The position numbers were made by a program, and so were the translations under genes. A model generated the notes under the pieces. It saw nothing but the letters and a program-made list of their open reading frames with translations, was not told where the DNA came from and made no database searches. Of a stretch of 64,000 nt of DNA, positions 1 to 10,165 are shown one piece after another; position 1 is the first letter of the stretch; each line of letters opens with the position of its first letter. Origin of the DNA: Nissolia schottii (lineage: Eukaryota; Streptophyta; Magnoliopsida; Fabales; Fabaceae). The stretch covers positions 651,783 to 715,782 of the forward strand of contig QANU01101148.1 of assembly GCA_003254905.1 (NCBI GenBank). Direction: 5' to 3'.

Positions 1-290
1 AAATTCCAGATAAATGTGTTAAACTATTCTTTGATAATGAAAAAGGAAAAAGAAAATAGTTGCTTCTAAAGCAAAGAAAAGTTGTTATTTTATATTATTT
101 AGTTTGTAATGCTTTAATTTTTGTTATTATTTTAATACATTATTAAAATACTAAACATTAAATAATTCATAATAACAATTTTTTATTTTGTGATCACCTT
201 AACGTTTTAATAGTGTGTTAGTTAGTGCTAGCATGTGGAAATTGCATGTGAATATTTCTCATGTAGAACGTAGTTTAAAATGAGAATACA
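1..290. other. AT-rich intergenic DNA, no gene seen
   Basis: AT-rich sequence without a codon-like reading frame of useful length or a recognisable domain. It ends where a CACTA-like terminal motif begins. Confidence 0.6.
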
Positions 291-1894
291 CACTACTAGA
301 AAAAACACTCTTTAACAGAGAATATTTTATCTAACCCAAATTATTGGTGGATTAATCTGTCGGTAACATAACACTTGAAATTGTTATTGGAATCAATTAC
401 CAACGAATTAATTCGTCAGTAATTAATTCAAATAAAATGAAATTTGAGTTTTGAATTGAGCACGATGCTAGCTGATTCACATGTTTTTTTTTTTTTTTTT
501 TTACAATTGTATGTATTCCGCATGTTTTTATTCATTAGAAGTATACGCTCCAACCATTAGGCCACGGCATATTATTGTGTTCTAATGGTGCTATATATAT
601 GTGTGTGTATATATATATTGAGCTTCTTTCTTTATTTTTTTTTTCTTTCAAATTTTAGTTATTCATTAATCTTAGACTAATTATAATTACAATGCTACTT
701 AAAATTGATAATCGTCTTTTAACATTTATGTTTACTTTTTTATAATGTAATGTCAACTTTTCATTTTATATATCCAAAAATAATTTATGTTCTTCTACAT
801 TATGAAGGATTAAGGATATAATTGCCTATGTACAAAAGAAAATTGTATCGCGAGTAAACCAATTATATTAATCTTTATGAGTATTGATTACATTTTGATA
901 TGTAATAAAACTTATGAATTAATTAAAAAATGGTGTCGAAGGAAGAACCTAAAAGGTGTGTGTATATATATATATATCATAACATTTGCAATGACTTAAT
1001 CTTTGTAGAGTAATAATTATGTAAAAAATTTAAAATGCTCAATAATAATTAAAATACTACTAATATTATGCACATGCACGGTTATGCAGAAACCATGGTG
1101 AATCATGGTGTAGAAGCTCGAGCTTCATGGTGAGAAATCAGAGAAAAGAGAGTGAGGGAAAAGAAGAGAAAAGAAACTGAATTTGTCACATGTATTCTCT
1201 AATTCACATTACAATGAATCAAGAAGGAAGTTTATATACATCCAAGTGTAATGAAATTCAAATGTAAAATGAAATAAATGCTAAATTAAATTATAGATCA
1301 TTATATGATCATTTGTAACAAACTTTAACTAATCTATAACCAACTTTAACTAACTATGCCAAGTCATGTGGCTTGTCATTCAAGTAACTAATTAATCCAA
1401 ACACACTTCTGGGTAAAGAGCTTTATAACTAAAATCTTTAGCTTATTATTTTTAATTTTAAAAGTAATATTACGTTAAAATATAGTTAACATATCTATTA
1501 ATTATTTTAACTTGTCCCTTAGAAAAGAAGTTTAGAGAAATAAATAAAAGAAAATGTCATTTTTCTTTAAGTATAATTTATCTTTTAATTAAATTTTTTT
1601 GATAAATTATCAATGGATATATCTGTCAATAAAGTTCTATTTATTTATTTTTTTAAATTAATAAATTATTAGTGGATATATCTATCGATAATGTCCTATC
1701 TAAATTTTTTTAAAAAATAATAATTAACGATGAATATATCTGCCAGTAATTAATTGTGGTCACTTGACGTTACAAATTATTGGTGAAAATAGTGACAAAT
1801 TTGATTTGGCATATTTCATGGTCCGAGTTAAAAAAAATCATTCGCCGGTAAATCCCCCAATAAAATCTGTTGGTAGAGAACAATTTTTGTAGTA
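291..1894. mobile_element. Degraded CACTA-like DNA transposon relic
   Basis: The left edge reads CACTACTAGAAAAAA, very close to the canonical CACTA-superfamily terminus (CACTACAAGAAAAA). The right edge, read on the other strand, is TACTACAAAAATTG, the same motif with a decayed first base. Inside both ends are subterminal repeats built on AAATTATTGGTGG and GGATATATCTGTC (for example near 337-440, 1600-1640, 1665-1700, 1725-1760 and 1770-1785), as expected for CACTA elements. There is no transposase frame, so it would be non-autonomous. No clean 3-bp target duplication was found, which lowers confidence. A block at 1075-1400 may be an independent insertion. Confidence 0.45.
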
Positions 1895-3071
1895 ATGACA
1901 ATCAAGTTGAATTTCAATGTCATACTCCCACTATTATTTTAGTTGTCTACTTTTCTATTTTTGTATTTTTACAAATGTTTATTCACTTTCTAAATTTATA
2001 CCACATTAACTATTTTTTTTATACCATACTCCTATTAAATAAATACTCTCTCTCTCATGTTTATATACCACCAATAACTACAATTATTCTCATTATCTCT
2101 ATATTAAATAAGGATAATTGTATAAAATATTATCAACTTTTCTTTACTTTCATAATTTTCAATCATTTATTTAATACCCGCACACAACTCAAAGTTCACA
2201 AGTAAAAAAAAAACGAGGCAGTAAATATATTATCAGATTGTAATTTTGACTGTTAGCTCTGATAAATAGTTTAATATATTTTGCTAAAGTGTATTTTAAA
2301 AGTACAGATGAAAAAGAAAATTAAAAGATTGAATAAAATGAAAATATTTGTCCATATTATATTAATTATATTGTTAGGTTCTTCCTACTACTATTTTGAC
2401 GAGAATTTTATGGCCAAAAACACTTTCATTAAACCTACTTCATTTGAATTCACTAAATCGTTCACAATTTAAATTTCAGATTTTTCTGCACATATTTCAC
2501 TTGACCTCTCCAAATCTTATCTAAATTATATTTTAAATTTCACTAAACTTATTCTACTTCACCCACTAAATTTGTCCTAATTCAAAATCAACATTCTCAT
2601 ATATTGCAAATACCAAAAGAAAAACTAAAATAATCTATATTAATTAAATGTTTGAGTTTTTTCCACCATTACCTTAAAAAAATTTCCTGCCTAAGCCTAA
2701 TTCAATAAATTGTGTTAAAAATACATTCACCAATATTAAAAGTCTATCTCATACTCTAAACTTGAATACACACGATCACACAAAATAATATCTTTATCAC
2801 TCAAATAAAATACTAACATGTATTGTTGCTATTCACGAAACATGCCTATTTTTTTCCTACACATTATTATTAGGAAGACTTTGATCATGAGCAAAGAAAT
2901 AAAGCATTATATAATTTCGAATGTTGTGCCTATTTTGTGGATGAAAGCTTTCCTTGCCCTCATTTTCAATATTAGTGTGATGTATCTTTATTTTTTTTTC
3001 AACTACGATATTATATATGTAGTAAATAATTAGTAAACTTGAGCCTTGTATTTAAGTGAGCCAATAAATAT
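1895..3071. other. AT-rich intergenic DNA, no gene seen
   Basis: Short open frames here (near 1870-2205, 2281-2472 and 2818-3033) are low-complexity and AT-driven, with no recognisable domain or splice context. I see no gene. Confidence 0.6.
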
Positions 3072-3298
3072 AGAGTTCTGCTACACATGCACCAAAAATC
3101 ATACACCATACATACATCTCGTATTTATATACATAAAGTTTGTGTTTTAACTCATGCAATGTTTGTGCACTTAATTAAATACAGTTGAGAGTATCATTTA
3201 CAAGTTTGTAATGTTTGTGCACTCATGAGAATAAAGTTTGTGTATTATTAGTGGTGTATGTATGGGTGTATGAAATTGCATATACATGTAGCATTTTT
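3072..3298 (+). mobile_element. 227-bp MITE, family M1 copy 1
   Basis: It runs from AGAGTTCTGCTACA to TGTAGCATTTTTG, with imperfect terminal inverted repeats built on GCTACATGTA and CATACACCATACATACA. The interior is rich in GCACAAACATTAC-type words. Flanks carry an apparent 8-bp target duplication (ATAAATAT on both sides). Related copies lie at 7661-7888 (inverted) and 63569-63798 (inverted), and an enlarged relative at 58958-60140. An 8-9 bp duplication suggests a hAT or Mutator source; no coding capacity is present. Confidence 0.75.
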
Positions 3299-3474
3299 GA
3301 TAAATATAATAGTCATGATTCATCAATATTTATAGTTGTTATATTTCCCCCTTGAATTAATGAGGGGAAAATTGGTATTTATATAAATTGTCTTTCAAAA
3401 ACAACTAACTGGAGAAGTCTAATTGTAGCATTAGAACATCTTGCTCCCTCCTATATAGCTAGACAAAACATTAA

Positions 3475-4000
3475 ATTTAAATCGGTGATTTCTACGACAT
3501 CTTGGCATTTGAGAGGGTTTCAATATCCTTTTTAAGTTGGCACCACCCAAAGAGTGATATGTGTTGAAAAATCCTTTTGTCATTGACCCATAATTCATGT
3601 TAGTTCAAATGGCTCCTCATGGGCATTATATGAAGGCTGAGTGTGCGGCCGCAAGTAGAAAAGAGGCAACTTGACAAAGATTAGTGGGAGATGAAAGTTT
3701 CCATCCCATATCCATGGAGGCAAAACTTTCTCCCCCATACTTGCCCTGACACAAGTATTATCTACAAGTGCAGGTAAAATTGCCATTCCCAGCCACCGCG
3801 ATCCTTGTACTCTACTTGCGGCCGTACACCCGACCTTAGCATAATGACCATGAGGAACCATTTGAGCTGATATGGATTGCGGGTCAATAACAAAAGAGGG
3901 ATTTTTCAACACATGTCACTCTTTAAATGGTGTCAACTAAAAAGGATATTGGAACACTCTCAAATGTCAAGATACCTTAGCAATCACCAATTAATACAAT
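3475..4000. repeat. Fold-back element with ~185-bp arms
   Basis: The left arm (about 3475-3664) and the reverse complement of the right arm (about 3812-4000) align over nearly their whole length. Shared blocks include GTGTTGAAAAATCC, CAAATGG(C/T)TCCTCATGG and GCGGCCGCAAGTAGA (TACGGCCGCAAGTAGA in the other arm). A loop of about 150 bp separates them. The open frame at 3595-3912 (-) runs through this structure and is not credible as a gene. It is either a fold-back transposon or an inverted duplication; no transposase is encoded. Confidence 0.65.
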
Positions 4001-4250
4001 ATTAGAACACATCAACTAAACAGGTTTGGTTTGTATGCAACAAAAACAACAAGAAGGAGGCAAACGTGTCCCCCACAATACAGCACATCCACAACTAAAA
4101 TACAGCATACACACACACACACATATATATATGCATGGCACGACATCACAAATACGTACATACATAATAGTTGATGAAAAAATTAAGCAAGTGCATTCAC
4201 TCAACATGCAACAGATACATGAGAAATGGTGCTGTTTGTGGTGACCATGA

Positions 4251-5539
4251 TCAACCCCTCTTGGCGTTGGGGTCGCTTCGGGTCAAAGTAGCAGCAGGCA
4301 CGAGCAGCGGCGGTTCCCAAGAACAAGCAAGGCCATAATCTGGCGGTGCAGATGATGCAGCAGCGGAGATCGAAATGAAAGCATCGTGATGGTGATGATC
4401 AGAAGGCAATATAGCAATGTCATTTGGAGGCTCCGATGATTGAAGCGAAGCAAAAGCATCGTCGTTGATCAAGGAGTTGAGGAAGGAGGAGAATACGTCG
4501 TTCATGTCATCATTATCATAATCCCCAATATTGTTGACGACGTTGTTGTCGCTCTTGATAATGGAGTGGTCCATTGCAGAAGCAGCTGGCGCATCAAGAT
4601 TAATGTCAAAGGCATTGTCCAAGTGATCATGTTGGGTGGTAGCGTTAATCTTGGGATCGAATTCTTGGTTTGCTTCAAGAACGAGATGATCGGGAATAGA
4701 AGGGTTATTGTAGTTGGCATTGGTGATTGTTGGAAGATATGATTTTATGGATGAAGGATTAGAAGGTAGGGTAGTGGTAATAGCAGCGGAGGGGAGAGGC
4801 TTGTGGGTCCTGGGATCAATCCCTTGGCTTATGAGCTTCTTGCTCAGATGTGTGTTCCAATAGTTCTTTATCTCATTATCCGTTCTCCCTGGTATTCTCC
4901 CGGCTATCAGAGACCACCTGCATGTATATATGTTAATTACATCAACACAAGTATATATAGATATATGGTAACCGCAGCTAGCTAGCTAACCCTAAGCACG
5001 GTCAATAATAAATAAAAGCAAGAGAAACCCTAGTTAAAGGGTAACGGATTTCTTCATATGATCAATCTTTATTCTTGTTCTTAAAGCAGCAGTGGATGGT
5101 GAGATTAATATATATTGTAAATCAATTTTAATTAGCATATATATGAGATGATAGATGCGATCTAATCTAAATATATGATGAGTAATGTAGGTACGTACCG
5201 GTTGCCGAGGAGGCGGTGCAGGCGGAGGATGAGATCTTCCTCGTCGGGGGCGATCTGGCCGCGTTTGACGGAAGGGCGGAGGTAGTTCATCCAGCGGAGG
5301 CGGCAGCTCTTTCCGCAGCGGAGGAGGCCTGCTCTCTTGGGCAGCGTCCGCCACCGCCCTTCCCCTTCTCTCTTGATGTAACCGGCGAGCACCTCGTCCT
5401 CCTCCGGCGTCCACGGCCCTCTCTTCAGCCCTACCTTGCTGCAGCACGGCGTCGGAGCGCCGCTGCTCTTCTTCTTACTCGCTGCCGCTCTTGCTCTTGC
5501 TTGCAACGATGACGACGGTGACGATGATGGGTTCCTCAT
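4251..5539 (-). CDS. MYB5: R2R3-MYB transcription factor, MYB5-like
   Basis: Two coding exons, 5199-5539 and 4251-4917, join in phase to give 335 residues; donor GTACGT follows GGCAACCG and the acceptor is CATGCAG. The start at 5539 precedes a Ser-rich leader and a PCCSK motif. R2 is [10 protein letters not shown] to NYLRP and R3 runs to NYWNTHL, each with the regularly spaced tryptophans. The R3 helix carries the bHLH-contact signature ([14 protein letters not shown]...GR), so partnership with bHLH/WD40 proteins is expected. The CC-x-K-x-G leader, the post-[15 protein letters not shown] and the C-terminal [11 protein letters not shown] match Arabidopsis MYB5 and its PH4-type relatives, which act in the nucleus on proanthocyanidin, seed-coat and vacuolar-acidity genes. 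The intron commonly found in R2 of this family is absent. Function in this plant is inferred from family. Confidence 0.93.
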
Positions 5540-5863
5540 CTCAACCGGAGTTGATGTAAGTGCAGGATTGGAAAGGAAGAAAGAGGAGTGCTCAGAACTG
5601 AACAGTATTTGAACAACAAAAAGGCTGCTTAATTTTTCATTCTTCTTTCTCTTATATCTTTGCCCTTTTGGTGCGCTGCACAGGAACACCAACTGAATTT
5701 CGGTACCACGCGCTGAGTGACCAACGTGAGATCCACGCCTCGCCGTACAAACCCTTCTTGTCCTTACCCCAATGTATTCTTCTTTTGGGTATACTTTCTT
5801 TCATGCAATTTTGAGGTGAAAATTAAGGACTACACTGTATCACACAGATAAGTTATAAGGTTC

Positions 5864-5867
<4 letters not shown>

Positions 5868-5898
<31 letters not shown>
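5868..5898. repeat. (GA)n microsatellite
   Basis: About 15 perfect GA dinucleotides roughly 330 bp upstream of the MYB start codon (gene on the minus strand). A CT-rich tract as seen from the gene; effect on expression unknown. Confidence 0.9.
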
Positions 5899-5900
<2 letters not shown>

Positions 5901-6012
5901 TGTAAATTTTAGTCTAGAGAGTGCACCAACTATTTATATATGTGGTAAAAGAGTACCATTTAAGCTTAATGAAATTTTTTACCACATAATTAGAAGAGTA
6001 ATAATGTTAGAT

Positions 6013-6412
6013 GAAACTGAGTGAGGAGTGATAATAATCTAATAAGAAAATAAATTTAATGTTGTGGAAATGAGAATGTTGTATTGGATGAGTATAAATA
6101 TATTAGACAAGATAAAATTATGAATAAGTATTAAACAAAAAGTTGGTATCGTAGAAAAGATGATAAAATCTCTCTTAAGATAGTTTGAACATATGAGAAG
6201 AAGACCTAAGAAAATCTTAGTAAAGAGAGTAGATCAACAATCAGATAACTTATTAGTTAGAAACAGATAAAGACCTAAAAAAATTATAAATTAAACTATT
6301 AAAAGAAATTTAGAGGTTAATAATTTAAATGTAAATATAGTCCTTAATAAAATATTAATATGATATCATCTTATTCATATAACCTAACACACACAGTGGA
6401 CAAGATTTTGTT
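6013..6412 (+). pseudogene. LINE reverse-transcriptase tail, decayed
   Basis: The plus-strand translation, broken by stops, shows the characteristic 3' end of plant non-LTR retrotransposon ORFs: VVEMRMLYWMS, then QKVGIVEKM, then FEHMRRRPKKILVKRVDQ, RPKKI, and RNLEVNNLNVN, ending in LIHIT. In intact elements the equivalent text is MRMLRWMCG ... LRWFGHVxRRPxxAPVRRVD ... GRPKKTW. Multiple in-frame stops make it a dead relic. Confidence 0.75.
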
Positions 6413-6551
6413 GTATTTTTTTTCTTCGATCTAAAATGATGATTAAATCTCTCTAGTACCTTATTTGAGACTCGGGTTTGTGTTAGGGACCATACTTTTT
6501 TCCGCAGTATGATTAAATCAACTTTAAGAATCAACTTGAGAAATTTTTCTT

Positions 6552-7060
6552 GTGTTTGAGAAGGAATATTTTCTCCCTCACCAAGTAGTTTTGGCGCAAG
6601 CTACTTCATCTTTCTCCAACTCCTTTGGTCTTTTGAATAGGGACCAGGATCCATTAACAAGGACTGTGGCATCAACCATAGCGATGTGGAAACCTCCAAG
6701 TGGGACATTAGTAAAGATGAATTCTGATGCAGCGGTGATAGGCCACGAATTATTATGGGGCCTGGGAGTTAATGTCTTTAGAGATGGAGAGGGAAATATT
6801 CTAGCCACAACAATGAGAGGGAAATAATAAGCTGCTATGTGCATGAGGTTTGGTCTTTCCCTTGTAAGTAAGCGACCACTGTTTTCGGAACTTGAAGGCT
6901 GAATCGGATTGCCCCGAATTGATTCAGAATTTGAAGAAGCCATCTAACTGCGCCACTTATTTTGATATGTTGCTTTGGGACTGTCATCAAATGCAACAGG
7001 GATTGTCATCTATTGTTTTTATGCATGTAGATAGTGGCTCATGGATTTGATTACTAAATC
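6552..7060 (+). pseudogene. RNase H-like (RVT_3) retroelement domain relic 1
   Basis: An open stretch encodes WKPPSGTLVKMNSDAA followed by GLGVNVFRDGEGNILA, the start of the RNase H-like domain found in plant non-LTR retroelement-derived proteins (usual form W-PPxGxxKxNxDGA ... GxGxVxRDxxGxxxxA). It then hits stops. Downstream, in another frame, YFDMLLWDC and FMHVDSGSWI recall the later part of the same domain. Frameshifts and stops show it is not functional. It lies just 3' of the LINE tail on the same strand but may be independent. Confidence 0.65.
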
Positions 7061-7660
7061 TTGTGTCTGATTTTCATTAACGAAGCTCCCTCGTCAATGT
7101 GTACCAACGCGTTACAACTTACAAAGGTTGAGTGACCTTAATTTCATCTTTGGAAAAGATACCTTGGAAAAGATACCTATGTCCACTGTACAAGTTTTCT
7201 CAAGTGTGAAATGATAGAAGAAAAAAAAATTCCATTAGATAAAATTAATTCAAAACATGTGAGACTAATAGTGTTATTTTTTTTTTAACCTTTTTTTTAG
7301 ACTAATAGCATTAATTTCTGTATCTGTAAATCTGTTTGATCTGTGTACCTAATAGCATGATTTTGTATTTCTAGTCCTATATTAAGCATTTTCAGTGGTA
7401 CTCGCTAATAATTTATCTTATGAGCACATCTATCACTTTACGTGGCCATCTTATCGTATTATACCCATCAAAACTATGCGCATCATCCTTTTTATAAAAG
7501 GTACTATGTACAACCGTTTGTGTTTGGGGTTAGCAAAGCAAAATACTATGTACACCACAAAGTTTCTTAACAACGAAGGATATACATGACAATGACTACT
7601 CGTTAATGGTCAAAGGTTGTACTAATTGATTGAATGAAAGTATAGGCTTCATTTTCAGAT

Positions 7661-7888
7661 AAAAATCTTACATGTATACCCAATTTCATACATCTATACA
7701 TACACTATTAGTAATACACAAACTTTATTCTCACGAGTGCACAAACATTACAAACTTGTAAATGATACTCTCAACTGTACTTAATTAAGTACACAAACAT
7801 TACATAAGTTAAAATACAAACTTTGTGTATATAAGTACGATGTGTATGTATGGTGTATGATTTTTAGTGTACATTTAGCAGAACTCTT
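7661..7888 (-). mobile_element. MITE family M1 copy 2
   Basis: Reverse-complement copy of the element at 3072-3298, with the same ends and the same internal GCACAAACATTAC words. Flanking sequence TTTCAGATA occurs on both sides, consistent with an 8-9 bp target duplication. Confidence 0.75.
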
Positions 7889-8080
7889 TTCAGATAGGTG
7901 ACTCTCTTGATCCTCCGATAAATTAAATTGCTATACTGTTACTTTATTTTTTGATTCGTAAGGAAGTATAAATTCATAATTGAAGAAAAATAAATAGTTA
8001 ACAATCTGCCAGAACTTGTATAAAAATAATATGGTATGAAAATTATCCTCTTTTAATTTACTCAATTGTTTTGCTTAATA

Positions 8081-8120
8081 ATAATAATAATAGTAATAAT
8101 AATAATAATAAATATAATAA
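8081..8120. repeat. (AAT)n microsatellite
   Basis: Run of AAT/ATA trinucleotides with a few interruptions. Confidence 0.8.
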
Positions 8121-8196
8121 ATTATGGCAACACTTTACATTATATAACACTACTCTTTAAATAATTTTGCTTTTTTTTTATTAAGTGTTAGATATC

Positions 8197-10165
8197 TGAT
8201 AGGAAATAATAATGTAGATATATTATATAGTTTTTTCTTTACGTGATAGATATATCATATAGTAGTAACTGTCTGAAAGTGATAAGAATGAATATTGATA
8301 GGAATATTTTATAATTTGTGTGTGAGTAACATGCAGAAAATAGAGAAAGTTCTAGAAGAGTTTAGTTTAGTATAAGTTTATCCCTTATTTAATTCTTTTA
8401 TTTACTTACCAGTTTTTACTTTCTGTAACAAATTGATGCTTTCATCCCTAAACTCTCTCGACCCACCACCATGGATACCACTGCAAACGCACCACAACGT
8501 GCTGCCAACACCATCACAAATGGCCAAGCTCGACAAGATGCATTGTAAGCAAGATCTGTTAGCATTTTCTCATTTCCTTTATTTTAGGAGAGGTGGTTTG
8601 ACATGCCCTATTTTTTTGGACCATTTTCTAGCTCTAGTAAACCCACTTCCTCAACAACCTTCAGTAATCTCTCTCAACCTCTCCCATGTTTTTTTACTCT
8701 TCACTCACCAAACTCTGTGATGGTCAGAGTTTACAAAAGGTGTGTGTTGCTCTTCTTTGGGTCACTGAACCTACTGCAACAAACACAATCAAGTTGAGAG
8801 TAAGTGTGGGTTTGGAAAACCGAAGGAACAAACGAGACTATTTGCAGCAGAAGAGAAAAACAATGGCAAGAGGTTGGTCCTCTTAATTCTATTTTCGTTT
8901 TCTCTGATTGATCTATATATTTTTTTGACATGTTTAGATCACATTAAGTTTTTATATTTCAAATGGGTTTGAGGTTGAATCATATCATTTTTCTTTTTTC
9001 TGTTCTTTCAAAAGCTTGAAGTGAAAAAAAAATATTATGTATTCAACAAAAAACCCCTAAAAATTGCAATTCTTTTTCATCCTAAAGACCTCTTTCCTTA
9101 AACTTAATATGATCTAAACATGGCAAAAAAATCATATAGATCAATCAGCGGAAACGAAAATAGAATTAAGATTCTCTCGCCATTGCTTTTCTCTTCTCTC
9201 CTGTTTGTTCCTTCAATTTTCTAAATTCTCGCAACTTGATGGTGTTTGTTTCAGTAATAGTGCTGTAGGTTCAATAACCCAAAGAAGAGCAACATACCCC
9301 TTTTATAAACTCTGGCTATCACAAAGTTTGGTGAGTGAGAAGTAAAGAAACGTGGGAGAAGTTGAGAGAGGTTACTGAAGGTCGTTGAGAAAGTGAGTTT
9401 ACTGGAGTCAGACAACAAAAATAGGGCATCCCAAACCACCTCTCCTAAAATAAAAGAAATGAGAAAATGCCAACAAGATCCACTTCCAAAGTTCCTCCAA
9501 TAGATCCACATAATCAACAATCAACAATCCACAATTCCACCATTACATCACCTCCCAACCACTTCACCACAGGCAATTAGGGAATTCGGCATCTCCTACT
9601 CGTGCGAGGGAGGCAGATTCGAGAGAATGGCAGTCGAAATTGGTGGTGACGATACCCCCACTCTCAACGATCGGATTCGGGTTCGGATCCATGGAGCCAG
9701 CAAGGAAACAGGGGAAACGTCACTTGCTGTAGTGTGCACGGGGAACGAAGATTCACAGTTTCTGATGCGATAGTTCCAAGGGAGAAGAAGAAGATGAAGA
9801 GGAAAGGGAGAATTGAATAGAGTTAGGCCAGATGGGGTTAGCTTTCACCAATTTGGGCCAAGCCCAAATCGCAAAGGATTGCTTGTCTGAAAGCTACACC
9901 TTCCACAACAAAGAGAGCACCAGTGGCATGTGATATAAGCTTCAACCAACGGGGTCCTAGAGCAATATTTTTAATGTATTGGGCGGGCTTATTTGGAATT
10001 ATAATTGTTGTTTTCTTTTTAAGTTTGTTTGAGGATAAGGTTAATGTCTAGGGGGTGGGAATGATAGCAAGTAATAACATAGAAATATAATACAGTAGTA
10101 AGTGCGTGAGGAATGATAAGAATGAACATTGATATGAATATTCTATAACATGTATGTAGAAAGAC
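8197..10165 (+). mobile_element. Degraded non-autonomous LTR retroelement
   Basis: A segment starting TGATAGGAAATAATAATG at 8197 recurs at 10062 as TGATAGCAAGTAATAACAT. The two stay alignable through GTGATAAGAATGAA(T/C)ATTGATA and GAATATT(T/C)TATAA before the downstream copy fades near 10165. They look like direct LTRs. The upstream one ends near 8430, followed by AATTGATGCTTTCATCCC, a primer-binding-type context. A purine tract (AGGGGGTGGGAA, 10050-10061) sits immediately before the downstream copy, where a polypurine tract belongs. The interior codes for no recognisable gag or pol and instead holds a long inverted duplication (listed separately). Clade is not determined. Confidence 0.5.
8554..9535. 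repeat. Inverted duplication, ~400-bp arms
   Basis: The arm at about 8554-8960 matches the reverse complement of about 9108-9535. Shared blocks include GCATTTTCTCATTTC, TTTTAGGAGAGGTGGTTTG, ACCTTCAGTAA, CTCTTCACTCACCAAAC (one or two mismatches) and GTTGCTCTTCTTTGGGT. The spacer is roughly 150 bp. Transcription through it would give a long imperfect hairpin. The open frames on either strand here are mirror images of each other and are not separate genes. Confidence 0.8.

Noticed and set aside
540..620. Short block with CCAACCATTAGGCCACGGC reminiscent of a tRNA
   Set aside because: No B-box, no cloverleaf pairing and a poly-T run upstream; not a tRNA gene.
3595..3912. 105-codon frame on the minus strand
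   Set aside because: It runs through a fold-back repeat, both halves mirror each other, and no protein family fits.
8433..8931. Overlapping frames on both strands, also 9251-9520 (-)
   Set aside because: They are mirror images produced by the inverted duplication inside the LTR-like element.
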